Below are positions 54,278 through 63,518 of a stretch of DNA of 64,000 nt, in pieces (the first letter of the stretch is position 1; every line of letters begins with the position of its first letter). The notes under the pieces were generated by a model that was not told the DNA's origin, searched no databases, and saw only the letters and a program-made list of their open reading frames with translations. The position numbers and the translations under genes were made by a program. Source of the stretch: Algoriphagus locisalis (GTDB taxonomy: Bacteria > Bacteroidota > Bacteroidia > Cytophagales > Cyclobacteriaceae); contig NZ_FPBF01000003.1 of assembly GCF_900116615.1 (NCBI RefSeq), positions 248,001-312,000 on the forward strand, given 5' to 3'.

Positions 54278-55905
54278 CTTCGCAAAGCTTTCAAAAGTGC
54301 GGCATCACGATCATATACATCTGATCTGAAATTTGCTTTCCCATCTTTATCCGCCCAGAAAGTCATATAAAGCAGGACAACGGGGATTTTTCTATCCAAC
54401 TCCACGACCTCTTCTTCATCCTGATGCATCGCCTCCTGAATTTTTTCATCATCCCATGACTTATCATTGATTAATATTTTCGCGAACTGATCAGGATTCT
54501 GTATTCGGATACATCCATGACTCAGCGCTCTGGTTTCCTTTTCAAAAAGACTTCTCGCAGGCGTATCGTGAATGTAAATATTGTAATCGTTTGGGAACAT
54601 GAATTTCACCAAACCTAGGGAATTGTCACCTCCAGGTTTTTGCCTCACTCTATATCCAGTCTCTTTGCTTAGATTGACTTTAGAAGCTTTTACCACTTCT
54701 CCACTTCCATCCACTACTTCCATGTTTTTCTGAGAAAGGTAATCTGAGTTTTTCTGTATGGAAGGAATTATCTCGTCGTTGGTTATTGACTCAGGGATAT
54801 TCCAATACGGACTAAACACGATGTAACTCATCGGCGCAGTAAAAGTTGGTGACTCATTGTATTCCTTTCCCACGATCACTTTAGCTGTGAAGGCCGTATC
54901 CTGCTTTTTCATATAATCCAACTGGTAGTTTGCAATATTCACCAGCACCATCTCCTGGTCCCAATCCATCTTAGGCATCCAGCGAAGACGCTCCATATTT
55001 ATCGATGCGATATCGATCAGGTTTTGAGGAGAATTGTTCAATGCCTCAGCCACCAAAGAACCTATCACTCCATCGGGATTCATGCCATTGGACTTCTGGT
55101 ATTGCTGAAGACCTTCAAACATGGTGGAATCAAAAAGTGTAGGATCTTCCATTTCATAAGGTTTCAAAAAATCCCAAAAGATCAGGCGCTTGCGCAAAGC
55201 GGGAATAGCGGAATGCTTCTCTCCTACTTTGATTGCTCCTTCCACTTTGGCAAACTCCCAAGTCAGCGTATCATTTTTCTGAATAGTATAAAGTTCTTCA
55301 ATCGCTTCTCTACCTTGTTCATATAATTCTGAATGAGGATAAAGCTGCTCAAACGTTTTTTCAACTGATTTCCCGCTCCCTACATATTTGAGCAAAGCGA
55401 GGTAATCAATCTCGGATTTCTTCGTCTCAAACTTCCAGTTTGGATCTAGATTGACCGGATTTACTTTACCGTTTTCCAGGTCATGTGCCAAAGTCAAAAA
55501 AGCATCGCTAAGCATCAGTTCCAACTTGACTTTTTCCTCAGACGAGAGATTTCTGAATTTCTTATTCTTCTTTTCAGGATCTGAAGAAAGTGCATAAATA
55601 TCCTCCAAGTGATAATCGGTAGGCTGCAGTCCATCAAATTTTGAATTCTCGATTTGTTCTAGCAGCTCTTCACCTGATTTCGAAAGTGAGCCGTTGAACA
55701 GCCAAACTTCTATGTATTCTCTTTCGGAGTAAAAAAGTTGGATTTCTTCAGAATAATCGGAATTCACCAACACCCCGATTTCCTCTCCACTAAGTTTTGC
55801 TTGCAATTCATCTGAAATATCAGATCTCCGTTGGTTAAAAAACCAAATCAGTCCAAAAGCCAGAACTAAGACAGCTACTATTGGGACAATTAATTTCTTA
55901 TTCAT
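54250..55905 (-). CDS. L,D-transpeptidase, YcbB-like, copy 1
   Basis: A 551-aa inner-membrane-anchored (helix 4-22) periplasmic enzyme making 3-3 cross-links in peptidoglycan. A scaffold domain (about 60-250) precedes a peptidoglycan-binding helix bundle (IPALRKRL...GLQQYQKSNGMNPDGVIG) and the YkuD domain with HDTPARSLFEKETRALSHGCIRIQNP, whose Cys and His are catalytic. Same organisation as E. coli YcbB/LdtD. A paralogue lies 250 bp upstream. Confidence 0.92.
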   Translation of the reverse strand: MNKKLIVPIVAVLVLAFGLIWFFNQRRSDISDELQAKLSGEEIGVLVNSDYSEEIQLFYSEREYIEVWLFNGSLSKSGEELLEQIENSKFDGLQPTDYHLEDIYALSSDPEKKNKKFRNLSSEEKVKLELMLSDAFLTLAHDLENGKVNPVNLDPNWKFETKKSEIDYLALLKYVGSGKSVEKTFEQLYPHSELYEQGREAIEELYTIQKNDTLTWEFAKVEGAIKVGEKHSAIPALRKRLIFWDFLKPYEMEDPTLFDSTMFEGLQQYQKSNGMNPDGVIGSLVAEALNNSPQNLIDIASINMERLRWMPKMDWDQEMVLVNIANYQLDYMKKQDTAFTAKVIVGKEYNESPTFTAPMSYIVFSPYWNIPESITNDEIIPSIQKNSDYLSQKNMEVVDGSGEVVKASKVNLSKETGYRVRQKPGGDNSLGLVKFMFPNDYNIYIHDTPARSLFEKETRALSHGCIRIQNPDQFAKILINDKSWDDEKIQEAMHQDEEEVVELDRKIPVVLLYMTFWADKDGKANFRSDVYDRDAALLKALRSNKSSLDKA

Positions 55906-56155
55906 AAAAGGCGTTTTGTATCACCTTTCACTAGTCAAAGTTCGTACGCTTCTATATTTTGCAAATAAAACCTCACCTAAAAAAAGTCACACTGCTAGGA
56001 ACCAACTCTTTAGCTAAATAAAAATGTCAACCTCAATTTCGTTCAAAAAGAATCACTGAGACTGATGTTACCCAAGTTGGGGTCAATTTCTGGTTTTTTC
56101 TAGCTAATGGAAGGTGCAGGCTGCATGATCACAGAACGGAAAACAGGGCCAACTA

Positions 56156-57805
56156 TTACTTGCGCAATGCCTCTAATACCTCTGCATCCCGATCGTAGAT
56201 ATCCTGACGGAAATGTCCCTGTCCCTTGGTATCAGCCCAGAAAGTCAGGTAGAGCAGTACAACAGGAATCTTACGATCCAGCGTCACAATCTGCTCACTG
56301 CTTTGGTGCATCGCCGCATTGATCTTCTCTGGGGTCCAAGCAGTATTGTTTTTCAGCAGCAAAGCTGCAAAAGTTGCTGGATCTTGAATCCGGATACAAC
56401 CATGGCTTAGTGCCCGATCTTCTCTGGTAAATAGACTTCTTGCCGGGGTATCATGGATGTAAACACTGTGCTCATTGGGAAACATAAATTTCACCAATCC
56501 CAAAGAATTGTTTTCACCTGGCTTTTGGCGAACCATATACGGGATGGATTTACCACTCCAGTTTACTGTAGAAGGATCCACATATTTACCTGAGAACGTC
56601 ACCACCTCCATGTTTTTCTGGGCAAGGTAATTTGAGTTTTTGCGCACAGCAGGCATCACCTCGTTTCGGACAATGGAAGTTGGTAAATTCCAATAAGGGC
56701 TGAATACGATGTAACTCATCGCCGAAGAAAAAATTGGAGACTCATGGTATTTCTTACCTACGATCACTCGTGTAGAGAAGAGCGTGTCGCGGTTGTTTAA
56801 GTAATCCAATTGATAGTTGGCAATATTTACTAGGATCATTTCAGCTCCTCGCAAGGTGTCAGGCAACCATCGCAGACGTTCCATGTTTACTGATGCCTTA
56901 TCTATCAAATCAGCTGGAGATAGATTCAGCGCATATAAGGTGTTTTTACCCAGTGCTCCATCAGAATCCAGACCATTTCTTTGCTGGAACTTCTGAACAG
57001 CCAAAAACATGGTGGAATCATATTCATTCTCATCTTCAAACGGGTAAGGCACCAGATATTTCCAAAAAGCCAAACGCTTTCTTAAGTCAGGAATCCCATT
57101 ATTAGTTTCTCCTACCTTGATAGTTTTAGAGACTTTCACAGCCTTCCAGTTTAGTGAATCCTGCTTTCTGATTTCATCCATAGCCCGAATCACTTCCCTC
57201 CCCTTCTTATAGATCGTGATATTCGGATAGAGTGTCTCTAGCGTCTGCCTGATCTGCTGCTTTTCCACAGCTATATTCAGTAATTCCGGAAAAGATACTT
57301 TTGAGGTTTTAGGTGTTATTTCCCAGTCTCCGGCCAGATTTCTAGGATTTACTTTGCCCACTTCGAGATGAGCTGCCAAATGAAAGAATGCATCTGAAAG
57401 CAACAAATCTATGTCCGCCAGATCATCCATGGCGTTGGGAATTGCTTGCTTTTTATTAGACTCAAACTGGCTAAAAACTATATTAATCAACTCTAAATGG
57501 TAATCTTGAGGATTCAGGCCATCAAATTTGCTTTGGCCTATTTCAAAGCGAAGTTCATAGGCAAATTCGCTCAGCACTCCCTTTTCGGTCCAAACGGGAG
57601 CAAACAGTCGATCTGTATAAAACTGGTGAATATCACCCTTGGCAAAAAGCTCATTCTGACGCACGCTCAAAGGAACATCTGGTTGGTCAAGCTCCAGCTT
57701 TAATCTGATATTATCCTGCAAATCCGTGTTTTGAGCAAAACAAAAAAGCCCCGGAGCAAGGCTCAGGAGCAATAAAACCAATAGATGCTTAGGCATATTT
57801 TTCAT
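56156..57805 (-). CDS. L,D-transpeptidase, YcbB-like, copy 2
   Basis: A 549-aa paralogue of copy 1 with a cleaved signal (ending CFAQ) rather than a membrane anchor. PG-binding region FQQRNGLDSDGALGKNTL and catalytic HDTPARSLFTREDRALSHGCIRIQDP are intact. It is the last gene of the GNAT-nitrilase, kdsC, kdsA operon and its ATG overlaps the kdsA TAA by one base. The 250-bp gap after it (55906-56155) has no gene. Confidence 0.92.
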   Translation of the reverse strand: MKNMPKHLLVLLLLSLAPGLFCFAQNTDLQDNIRLKLELDQPDVPLSVRQNELFAKGDIHQFYTDRLFAPVWTEKGVLSEFAYELRFEIGQSKFDGLNPQDYHLELINIVFSQFESNKKQAIPNAMDDLADIDLLLSDAFFHLAAHLEVGKVNPRNLAGDWEITPKTSKVSFPELLNIAVEKQQIRQTLETLYPNITIYKKGREVIRAMDEIRKQDSLNWKAVKVSKTIKVGETNNGIPDLRKRLAFWKYLVPYPFEDENEYDSTMFLAVQKFQQRNGLDSDGALGKNTLYALNLSPADLIDKASVNMERLRWLPDTLRGAEMILVNIANYQLDYLNNRDTLFSTRVIVGKKYHESPIFSSAMSYIVFSPYWNLPTSIVRNEVMPAVRKNSNYLAQKNMEVVTFSGKYVDPSTVNWSGKSIPYMVRQKPGENNSLGLVKFMFPNEHSVYIHDTPARSLFTREDRALSHGCIRIQDPATFAALLLKNNTAWTPEKINAAMHQSSEQIVTLDRKIPVVLLYLTFWADTKGQGHFRQDIYDRDAEVLEALRK

Positions 57806-58656
57806 TAACTGTTTACATCAAAATCCTGGTACTTTCTACCAAGCGTCCAAGCTTCTTTTAGCATCTCCAGGAATTGCCCCATCTTATGAAGCGGGATCAA
57901 ATTTGGTCCATCGCTAAGCGCTTTGGAAGGATCTGGATGAGTTTCTATAAAAAAACCATCAATTCCAGTGGCCGCTGCTGCTCTAGCCAATATCGGCGCA
58001 AATTCCCGCTGTCCTCCACTACTTCCGCCCTGACCTCCTGGCTGTTGCACAGAATGCGTGATATCAAACACCACAGGAGCAAACTGACGCATGATAGGAA
58101 GCCCACGCATGTCAACGACAAGATTATGGTAACCCAGAGAAAAACCTCTCTCGGTAAGACAAACATTCTCGTTTCCAGTTGATCGTACCTTGGTCACCGC
58201 ATATTGCATATCCTCAGGAGCCATGAACTGTCCACGCTTGATTTTGACAGCTTTCCCGCTTTCGCCAGCAGCTAAAAGCAAATCTGTCTGACGACACAAA
58301 AATGCCGGAATCTGCAATACATCCACGACTTCAGCAACATCCTTCACTTGGTAGCTTTCATGGATATCAGTCACCAATGGTACATTTAAGGCATTTCCGA
58401 CCCGTTGTAATACTTCCAGGGATTTGTCCATCCCTATACTTCGGAAAGATCCCGAGGATGTTCTATTGGCTTTATCAAAAGATGCTTTGAACACATATGA
58501 AAAGCCATGTTGCTCAGCCCATTCTTTAGTTTTGGTACCAATTTCAAGACAAATATCATAGCTCTCTACAGCACAAGGTCCGGCAAACAAAACAGGCTTT
58601 TCTTCTCCCAAAATCACTGAATCGGTGATACGCATGGGTTGGTTATTTCTTATCAT
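57805..58656 (-). CDS. kdsA: 3-deoxy-8-phosphooctulonate synthase
   Basis: Makes Kdo-8-phosphate from arabinose-5-phosphate and PEP for lipopolysaccharide. LFAGPCAVES (near 22), FKASFDKANRTS and the DITHSVQQPGG motif mark DAHP/KDO synthase family I. The start is one of two Mets; I use 58656, giving 283 aa and a 14-bp overlap with kdsC; Met 58635 is an option. The frame further upstream uses TTG. Confidence 0.94.
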   Translation of the reverse strand: MIRNNQPMRITDSVILGEEKPVLFAGPCAVESYDICLEIGTKTKEWAEQHGFSYVFKASFDKANRTSSGSFRSIGMDKSLEVLQRVGNALNVPLVTDIHESYQVKDVAEVVDVLQIPAFLCRQTDLLLAAGESGKAVKIKRGQFMAPEDMQYAVTKVRSTGNENVCLTERGFSLGYHNLVVDMRGLPIMRQFAPVVFDITHSVQQPGGQGGSSGGQREFAPILARAAAATGIDGFFIETHPDPSKALSDGPNLIPLHKMGQFLEMLKEAWTLGRKYQDFDVNS

Positions 58657-59227
58657 TTTCCTTTTGGGATAAAGTGTCAATTAATGGGACAAGTTGCTCG
58701 TTGGCGTGAAGCAGAATATCACCAACCTCTCTAAAAACACCCTCGCCACCTTTAAATCTTGAGACATAGTGCGCAATCGGCTTAACATACTCTATGGCAT
58801 CTGCTGCAACGACCGCCAAGCCTACGCGAGATAAAATCGGCAAATCGATCAAATCATCGCCTATGTAAGCTACTTCCTCGGCTTGCAGCTCAAGGGTTTC
58901 TAGAACCTCGCTAAACTTCTTGCCTTTGTTTTTAACTCCATGGTAGTGAAAGTCAAACTTGAGCTCTTCACAGCGGTTTTGAACAACGTAAGACTCTCTT
59001 CCTGTAATCGCCCCAACCATCAAGCCGCTCTTTCTAAGGTGATAGACGATCAAACCATCCTTCACATTGAATTTCTTAAATTCCAGCTTATTATCGTCAT
59101 AGATAATCCCGCCATCAGTCATCACCCCATCGATGTCGGTGATGACCAGTTTTATTTTGGCTGCTCTCTCCCACACTTCTTCTGAAATGTGAGCGAAGTA
59201 ATCAGCTATTATTTTTTCTGTTTCCAT
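58643..59227 (-). CDS. kdsC: Kdo-8-phosphate phosphatase (HAD, KdsC-like)
   Basis: Removes phosphate from Kdo-8-P, next after KdsA. HAD motif I is D31-x-D33-G-V-M-T-D-G-G, motif II Thr-Gly in AITGRESY, motif IV IGDDLIDLP. The 194-aa chain is slightly longer than E. coli KdsC, with extra N- and C-terminal helices. It overlaps the acetyltransferase-nitrilase gene by 19 bp, so the operon order is GNAT-nitrilase, kdsC, kdsA, L,D-transpeptidase. Confidence 0.92.
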   Translation of the reverse strand: METEKIIADYFAHISEEVWERAAKIKLVITDIDGVMTDGGIIYDDNKLEFKKFNVKDGLIVYHLRKSGLMVGAITGRESYVVQNRCEELKFDFHYHGVKNKGKKFSEVLETLELQAEEVAYIGDDLIDLPILSRVGLAVVAADAIEYVKPIAHYVSRFKGGEGVFREVGDILLHANEQLVPLIDTLSQKENDKK

Positions 59228-60750
59228 TGGATAGAATAAAGGTCGAGCCTTCTCTGCTCGAGGTTTCGTACACTTCCTGCTTTTCTCTGCTTGGTCAAAA
59301 GATCCAAATCCACATCGGCGACGATGATGGTTTCTTCGTTTTCTGAAGCCATCGCCACTACAGCATCATGCGGAAAAGAGAAATCTGAAGGGGAATAAAT
59401 CGCAGCCTGAGAATACTGAATATCCATGTTCTCCACTTTCGGAAGGTTTCCCACCGAACCTGTGATGGCTACATAACATTCGTTTTCTATGGCCCGAGAC
59501 TTCGCGCAGGTATTTACCCGAAGGAAAGCATTCTTGGTATCAGTCCAAAATGGCACAAATAGAATATCCATTTCCTGCTCAGCTAGGATTCTTCCAAGCT
59601 CAGGGAATTCCACATCGTAGCAGATCAAAATCCCTATTCTTCCCGCATCGGTATCAAATACATTGATCCCATTTCCTCCCTGAAGTCCCCAGTAGGAAGC
59701 CTCATCCGGGGTAATGTGCAGCTTGTATTGCTTATCCTGCGTACCGTCTCTACGGCAAAGGTAACTCACATTTCTAAGCTTTTTACCATCGTACTCAGGC
59801 ATGGATCCTGCTACAATGTTCACGTTATATGAAACTGCCAAATCACTCATGCGGCTTACGATTTCGTCGGTGTAATCAGCCAGATTACGGATCGCTTCCG
59901 AAGCATCCATGTCATTGAATTCCGCCAAAAGCGGAGCATTGAAGAATTCAGGTAAAAGGCAGAAATCAGATTTGTATCCGGAAACCGTATCCACGAAAAA
60001 CTCTACTTGCTGCATTAAGTCATCCACATTGGAAAAACGACGCATTTTCCACTGCACCAAGCCCAAGCGAACGATTGACTTTTTATTACCGATTAGCTTT
60101 TCATCTTTTTCATAGTAAATATTGATCCATTCCAGAAGTGTGGCATATGCCCTGGAATCTGTATCTGAGGGCAAATACTTGGTGATCACCTTCCGCACGT
60201 GAAATTCATTCGCCAGCTGGAATGAAAGTACAGGGTCAAAAATCTCCTTGTTTTTCACCAAATCAATGTATTTCCTTGGTGTCATTTCATCAGCGTAATT
60301 TGTATAGCCTGGAATTCTACCGCCTGCGATAATTGAGCGGAGATTTAGATTTTCACAGATCTCCTTTCTCACATCATACAATCGACGTCCAAGTCTCATC
60401 CCTCGGTAATCGGTGTGAACAAAAACATCAGTTCCATAAAGGGTGTCCCCCTCCATATCGTGCGTATCGAATTTGCCGTAACCGGTAATCTGATCGTAGG
60501 TATGATTGTCTCCGAACTTATTATAATCCACCACCAAACTCATGGCCGCGGCAACCACTTTCCCATTGTCCTCAATGGCAATTTGCCCTTCTGGAAAGGC
60601 TTTCAGTTGGTTTTTAAGCTCCTCCTTGGTCCATGCTCCACCTTGGTTTTTATAAATAGAAACCATGATTTCACGGATATCATCGTAATCCGAGAGTTTA
60701 ATATTTCTAAGCTTTAGCCTATGCTCCAGCTCTTCTTTTTGCTTGCTCAT
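59209..60750 (-). CDS. GNAT acetyltransferase-nitrilase fusion
   Basis: A 513-aa bifunctional protein. Residues about 10-200 form a GNAT domain (VFVHTDYRGMRLGRRLYDVR as the acetyl-CoA loop), about 225-505 a carbon-nitrogen hydrolase with the full triad E268 (LLPEFF), K343 and C377 (LICYDVEFPE). The natural reactions are unknown; the fusion is widespread in Bacteroidota. A TAATTTTG box sits 4 bp before the ATG, so the message is probably leaderless. It heads the kds operon. Confidence 0.92.
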   Translation of the reverse strand: MSKQKEELEHRLKLRNIKLSDYDDIREIMVSIYKNQGGAWTKEELKNQLKAFPEGQIAIEDNGKVVAAAMSLVVDYNKFGDNHTYDQITGYGKFDTHDMEGDTLYGTDVFVHTDYRGMRLGRRLYDVRKEICENLNLRSIIAGGRIPGYTNYADEMTPRKYIDLVKNKEIFDPVLSFQLANEFHVRKVITKYLPSDTDSRAYATLLEWINIYYEKDEKLIGNKKSIVRLGLVQWKMRRFSNVDDLMQQVEFFVDTVSGYKSDFCLLPEFFNAPLLAEFNDMDASEAIRNLADYTDEIVSRMSDLAVSYNVNIVAGSMPEYDGKKLRNVSYLCRRDGTQDKQYKLHITPDEASYWGLQGGNGINVFDTDAGRIGILICYDVEFPELGRILAEQEMDILFVPFWTDTKNAFLRVNTCAKSRAIENECYVAITGSVGNLPKVENMDIQYSQAAIYSPSDFSFPHDAVVAMASENEETIIVADVDLDLLTKQRKAGSVRNLEQRRLDLYSIQWKQKK

Positions 60751-60754
60751 GGTT

Positions 60755-60762
60755 CAAAATTA
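60755..60762 (-). promoter_or_regulatory. -7 element abutting the GNAT-nitrilase start
   Basis: TAATTTTG on the minus strand, 4 nt upstream of the ATG, with no -33 match; predicted start at 60751. Confidence 0.5.
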
Positions 60763-61074
60763 GCCAAAATCAATTAATTATTTCCATAGTCTCTACCGGA
60801 AGCAAAAGAAAGAGAACAATCACTAGAATTGCTTGTTTTAACAGAATTGTAGTACATTAAACTGTTTATCCGCAATGATACCAGTGACCTCTTTTTCTTT
60901 GCTTATCAGGCTGGAAGACCGATGACGGGTGACCGAAGTACCAGCAATGCTAGTGTTTACCATACTTTAAGTCGCTTTTCACCTTTTGTTGGTACAATTG
61001 CGGATATACATCTACATTAATATCAATTTTGGATTTTATATACTTGTGAGAAATAAAAAGTAATCACCAACTAA
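60763..61074. other. intergenic region before mscS
   Basis: Over 300 bp with no gene on either strand. At 60913-60940 a GACCGATGAC/GACCGAAGTA repeat unit recurs. One plus frame reads open from 60856 to 61020 without an ATG near its beginning; I treat it as chance. TATACTTG at about 61040 is a one-mismatch -7 candidate for mscS. Confidence 0.5.
60913..60940. repeat. GACCGATGAC/GACCGAAGTA direct repeat
   Basis: Two imperfect 10-bp copies in tandem; similar in style to 27653-27682. Probably one of the dispersed intergenic repeats of Bacteroidota. Confidence 0.45.
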
Positions 61075-61977
61075 ATGCAGGAAGCAATAAAAGAAGTAGC
61101 AGAGGAAAAAGCACAGGGATTTATAGAATGGATTCAGGAAATATTCAACTACAGCTTAGTTAGTTTAGGTGAATCAAAGCTTACGGTTGGTCTCATTCTC
61201 ACCTTAATTATATCCTTTGTAGTACTTTTTATTGTAAGCGAATGGATCAGAAAACTGCTGGTTCAAAAGGTGTTAACGAGATACCAAATCGACTCTGGCA
61301 CAAGGGCTTCCATCGGCATGATAGTCAAGTATGTACTGATCATGGCGGGGGTATTTTCTATTTTGCAGACAAACGGAGTTGACCTGAGTGCCTTCGGGAT
61401 TTTGGCTGGAGCCTTGGGTGTTGGTATTGGTTTTGGTCTCCAAAATATCACAAACAATTTCATTTCGGGACTTATCATTCTTTTCGAACAACCTATAAAA
61501 GTGGGCGACCGCATAGAAGTGGGCGATGTATCGGGAGATGTGATTCGTATTTCGGCTCGTTCTACGACCATTGTGACCAATGACAACATCACCATCATCG
61601 TACCCAATAGTCAATTTATAGACAGTCCAGTCATCAACTGGTCTCATAATGACCGAAACATCCGGTTTAACTTCCCGGTAGGAGTTGCCTATAAAGAGGA
61701 TCCCGAAAAAGTAAAGGGCATATTAATGGAAGTGGCAAAGGAAAATGTAGGTGTGTTAAATACTCCTGCGCCCGATGTTCTTTTTGATAGTTATGGAGAC
61801 AACAGCATCAACTTCACATTAAGGGTTTGGTCTTCAGAATACATCAATCGCCCAAAAGTGCTGAAAAGCCAATTATATTATGCCATCTTCAAAAAATTTG
61901 GTGAGCAAGGTGTGGAGATACCATTCCCGCAGCGAGATCTTCATCTTAAATCAGGATTTGATAAGTTGGAAAAATAG
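61075..61977 (+). CDS. small-conductance mechanosensitive channel MscS
   Basis: Inner-membrane channel of 300 aa that releases solutes under osmotic stress. It has three or four helices (about 28-60 and 80-125), then the pore helix ALGVGIGFGLQNITNNFISGLIILFEQPIKVGD, split here into GVGIGFGLQ and NFISGLIILFE, the MscS signature; the cytoplasmic vestibule follows (about 150-295). A slightly long N-terminus is the only peculiarity. Not in an operon. Confidence 0.93.
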   Translation: MQEAIKEVAEEKAQGFIEWIQEIFNYSLVSLGESKLTVGLILTLIISFVVLFIVSEWIRKLLVQKVLTRYQIDSGTRASIGMIVKYVLIMAGVFSILQTNGVDLSAFGILAGALGVGIGFGLQNITNNFISGLIILFEQPIKVGDRIEVGDVSGDVIRISARSTTIVTNDNITIIVPNSQFIDSPVINWSHNDRNIRFNFPVGVAYKEDPEKVKGILMEVAKENVGVLNTPAPDVLFDSYGDNSINFTLRVWSSEYINRPKVLKSQLYYAIFKKFGEQGVEIPFPQRDLHLKSGFDKLEK

Positions 61978-62028
61978 CCTAATTTTCACCCATGATCCCA
62001 TTTTGGTGCTATCATATGAAGGCTTTCT

Positions 62029-62952
62029 ATGAAAAAATTTCTATTCATAATTCTTTTTCTTTTTTCTACGGAGGCCTTTTCCCAAAGCTTTTATCGATTT
62101 AGATTTGAAGAGCCCTGGTCTTTTTCTGCCAGCGCAGGAATGACACAATATTTCGGAGAATTGTATTCATTTTGGAAGTATAACGAAGGAATTCAGCCTG
62201 ACTGGAATGCCAATATCGCAGCCCACTATACTTTTGGAACAAACCTCCGGGCGAGAATGGATTTTTCCTATATCAAGATGTCCGGTTCAGATCCGCCCTC
62301 AGACCCACGAGCTTACCGTACGCCCAGAAACCTGAATTTCAGAGCTCAAAACTGGGAAGGTACTGCGATGGTGGAGTACTATTTATTCCCAGTTAAAGTC
62401 CCGAATATCCACCGTTCGCTGATGAATCCCTATATTTTTGCAGGTGTGGGTATGTCCACTAATAATCCAGAGACGCAGCTGGATGGGGAATGGGTAGATC
62501 TTCGTCCATTACAACTGGAGAACAATCCTTACAATCGGTATATCATTACTTTCCCGATGGGCTTGGGTCTGAAATATAAGATGAATGTCTATATGGATCT
62601 TTTCCTGGAAGGAAATTACAGGTTCACGCTCACTGATTATATGGATGATATTTCAGCCTATAATATCAGTGAATTTTACTTGGATCTAGTAGATGATTAT
62701 GTGTCGGGAACTAATCCTGACCGTCTGAGATTGGCCATTAGGAATCCAAATTTCCTTGACGATAATGGCTTGCCTGATGTAGATAAAATCCTGAGAAACA
62801 ATGGTAGAATTCGTCGTGGATCAGGACTCAATCACCGATACGATGGCTATATGACCGTAAATCTAGGCGTAGAAATCTACCTATCACCGGACATTTGGGA
62901 CAACTTCTTCTTCCGAAACCGTGTGAACGAAAAAGCTTTCCGATTCTGGTAA
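62029..62952 (+). CDS. outer-membrane beta-barrel protein, DUF6089-like
   Basis: A 307-aa exported protein (signal ending FSQ) with alternating amphipathic strands; SASAGMTQYFGELYSFW near 36 and the C-terminal VNLGVEIYLSPDIWDN point to a DUF6089-like barrel that in Bacteroidota is often found with envelope genes. Not enzymatic. Convergent with the GNAT gene 24 bp away. Confidence 0.72.
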   Translation: MKKFLFIILFLFSTEAFSQSFYRFRFEEPWSFSASAGMTQYFGELYSFWKYNEGIQPDWNANIAAHYTFGTNLRARMDFSYIKMSGSDPPSDPRAYRTPRNLNFRAQNWEGTAMVEYYLFPVKVPNIHRSLMNPYIFAGVGMSTNNPETQLDGEWVDLRPLQLENNPYNRYIITFPMGLGLKYKMNVYMDLFLEGNYRFTLTDYMDDISAYNISEFYLDLVDDYVSGTNPDRLRLAIRNPNFLDDNGLPDVDKILRNNGRIRRGSGLNHRYDGYMTVNLGVEIYLSPDIWDNFFFRNRVNEKAFRFW

Positions 62953-62956
62953 TCTC

Positions 62957-62976
62957 AAATTTGAAATCTCAAATTT
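62957..62976. terminator. AT-rich palindrome between convergent genes
   Basis: AAATTTGA (62957-62964), 4-nt spacer, TCAAATTT (62969-62976), part of a longer ATCTCAAATTT repeat. It reaches the stop of the GNAT gene on the minus strand. Weak AT-only stem, so termination is tentative. Confidence 0.4.
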
Positions 62977-63437
62977 CAAATTTCTACTTCCATCTTTATA
63001 TCACATCTGCAATACTTCCCTTCTTCAAGTTCTGCTGGCTTAAATCCTAGCTTTTGATAGATTCTTAAAGCTGGACCTAGCTTGGAATGGGTATAGAGTA
63101 CCACTTTCTTCCCTCCCATTTCTTTCGCTTTTTCCAAAATGGCTTGAGCCAGAATCATACCTAGGCCTTTTCCTTGCGCATTCTTAGCAACCCCCATTTT
63201 TATGAGTTCATATTCCTGCTCACTGACTTTATGTAGCCCTACAGTCCCGACAATTTCCTCTCCTAACTTTGCAAAAATAATCGTCCCGCCAGGTTGTATA
63301 ATAGTCTCTTCTGGACGGTCAAATTGAGCCTGATCAAATGGCTCAATCGAAAAATAATCCTCCACCCAAGCTTGGTTAATGGATTTGAAAAAAGGGCTCA
63401 ATTCAGGTGAATGGGGTAATATCTCAATCTGATCCAT
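62976..63437 (-). CDS. GNAT N-acetyltransferase
   Basis: A 153-aa acetyltransferase: GTVGLHKVSEQEYELIKMGVAKNAQGKGLGMILAQAIL, cut here around VAKNAQGKGLG, is the acetyl-CoA-binding motif, followed by VLYTHSKLGPALRIYQKLGF, the conserved B motif. The substrate cannot be deduced. It converges on the DUF6089 gene and is divergent from the RidA gene. Confidence 0.88.
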   Translation of the reverse strand: MDQIEILPHSPELSPFFKSINQAWVEDYFSIEPFDQAQFDRPEETIIQPGGTIIFAKLGEEIVGTVGLHKVSEQEYELIKMGVAKNAQGKGLGMILAQAILEKAKEMGGKKVVLYTHSKLGPALRIYQKLGFKPAELEEGKYCRCDIKMEVEI

Positions 63438-63518
63438 AAGGATATCTTTTTAGAATATGAATGTCAAAAGTAAAAAGAATCACTTAGCTTAGAAACACTA
63501 AAACCACACTTCCTTTAT

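Noticed and set aside
56107..56410. Plus-strand ORFs opposite the second L,D-transpeptidase
   Set aside because: Shadow frames of the catalytic domain gene.
60856..61020. Open plus frame without ATG upstream of mscS
   Set aside because: No start codon, and the only notable content is a short repeat; treated as chance.
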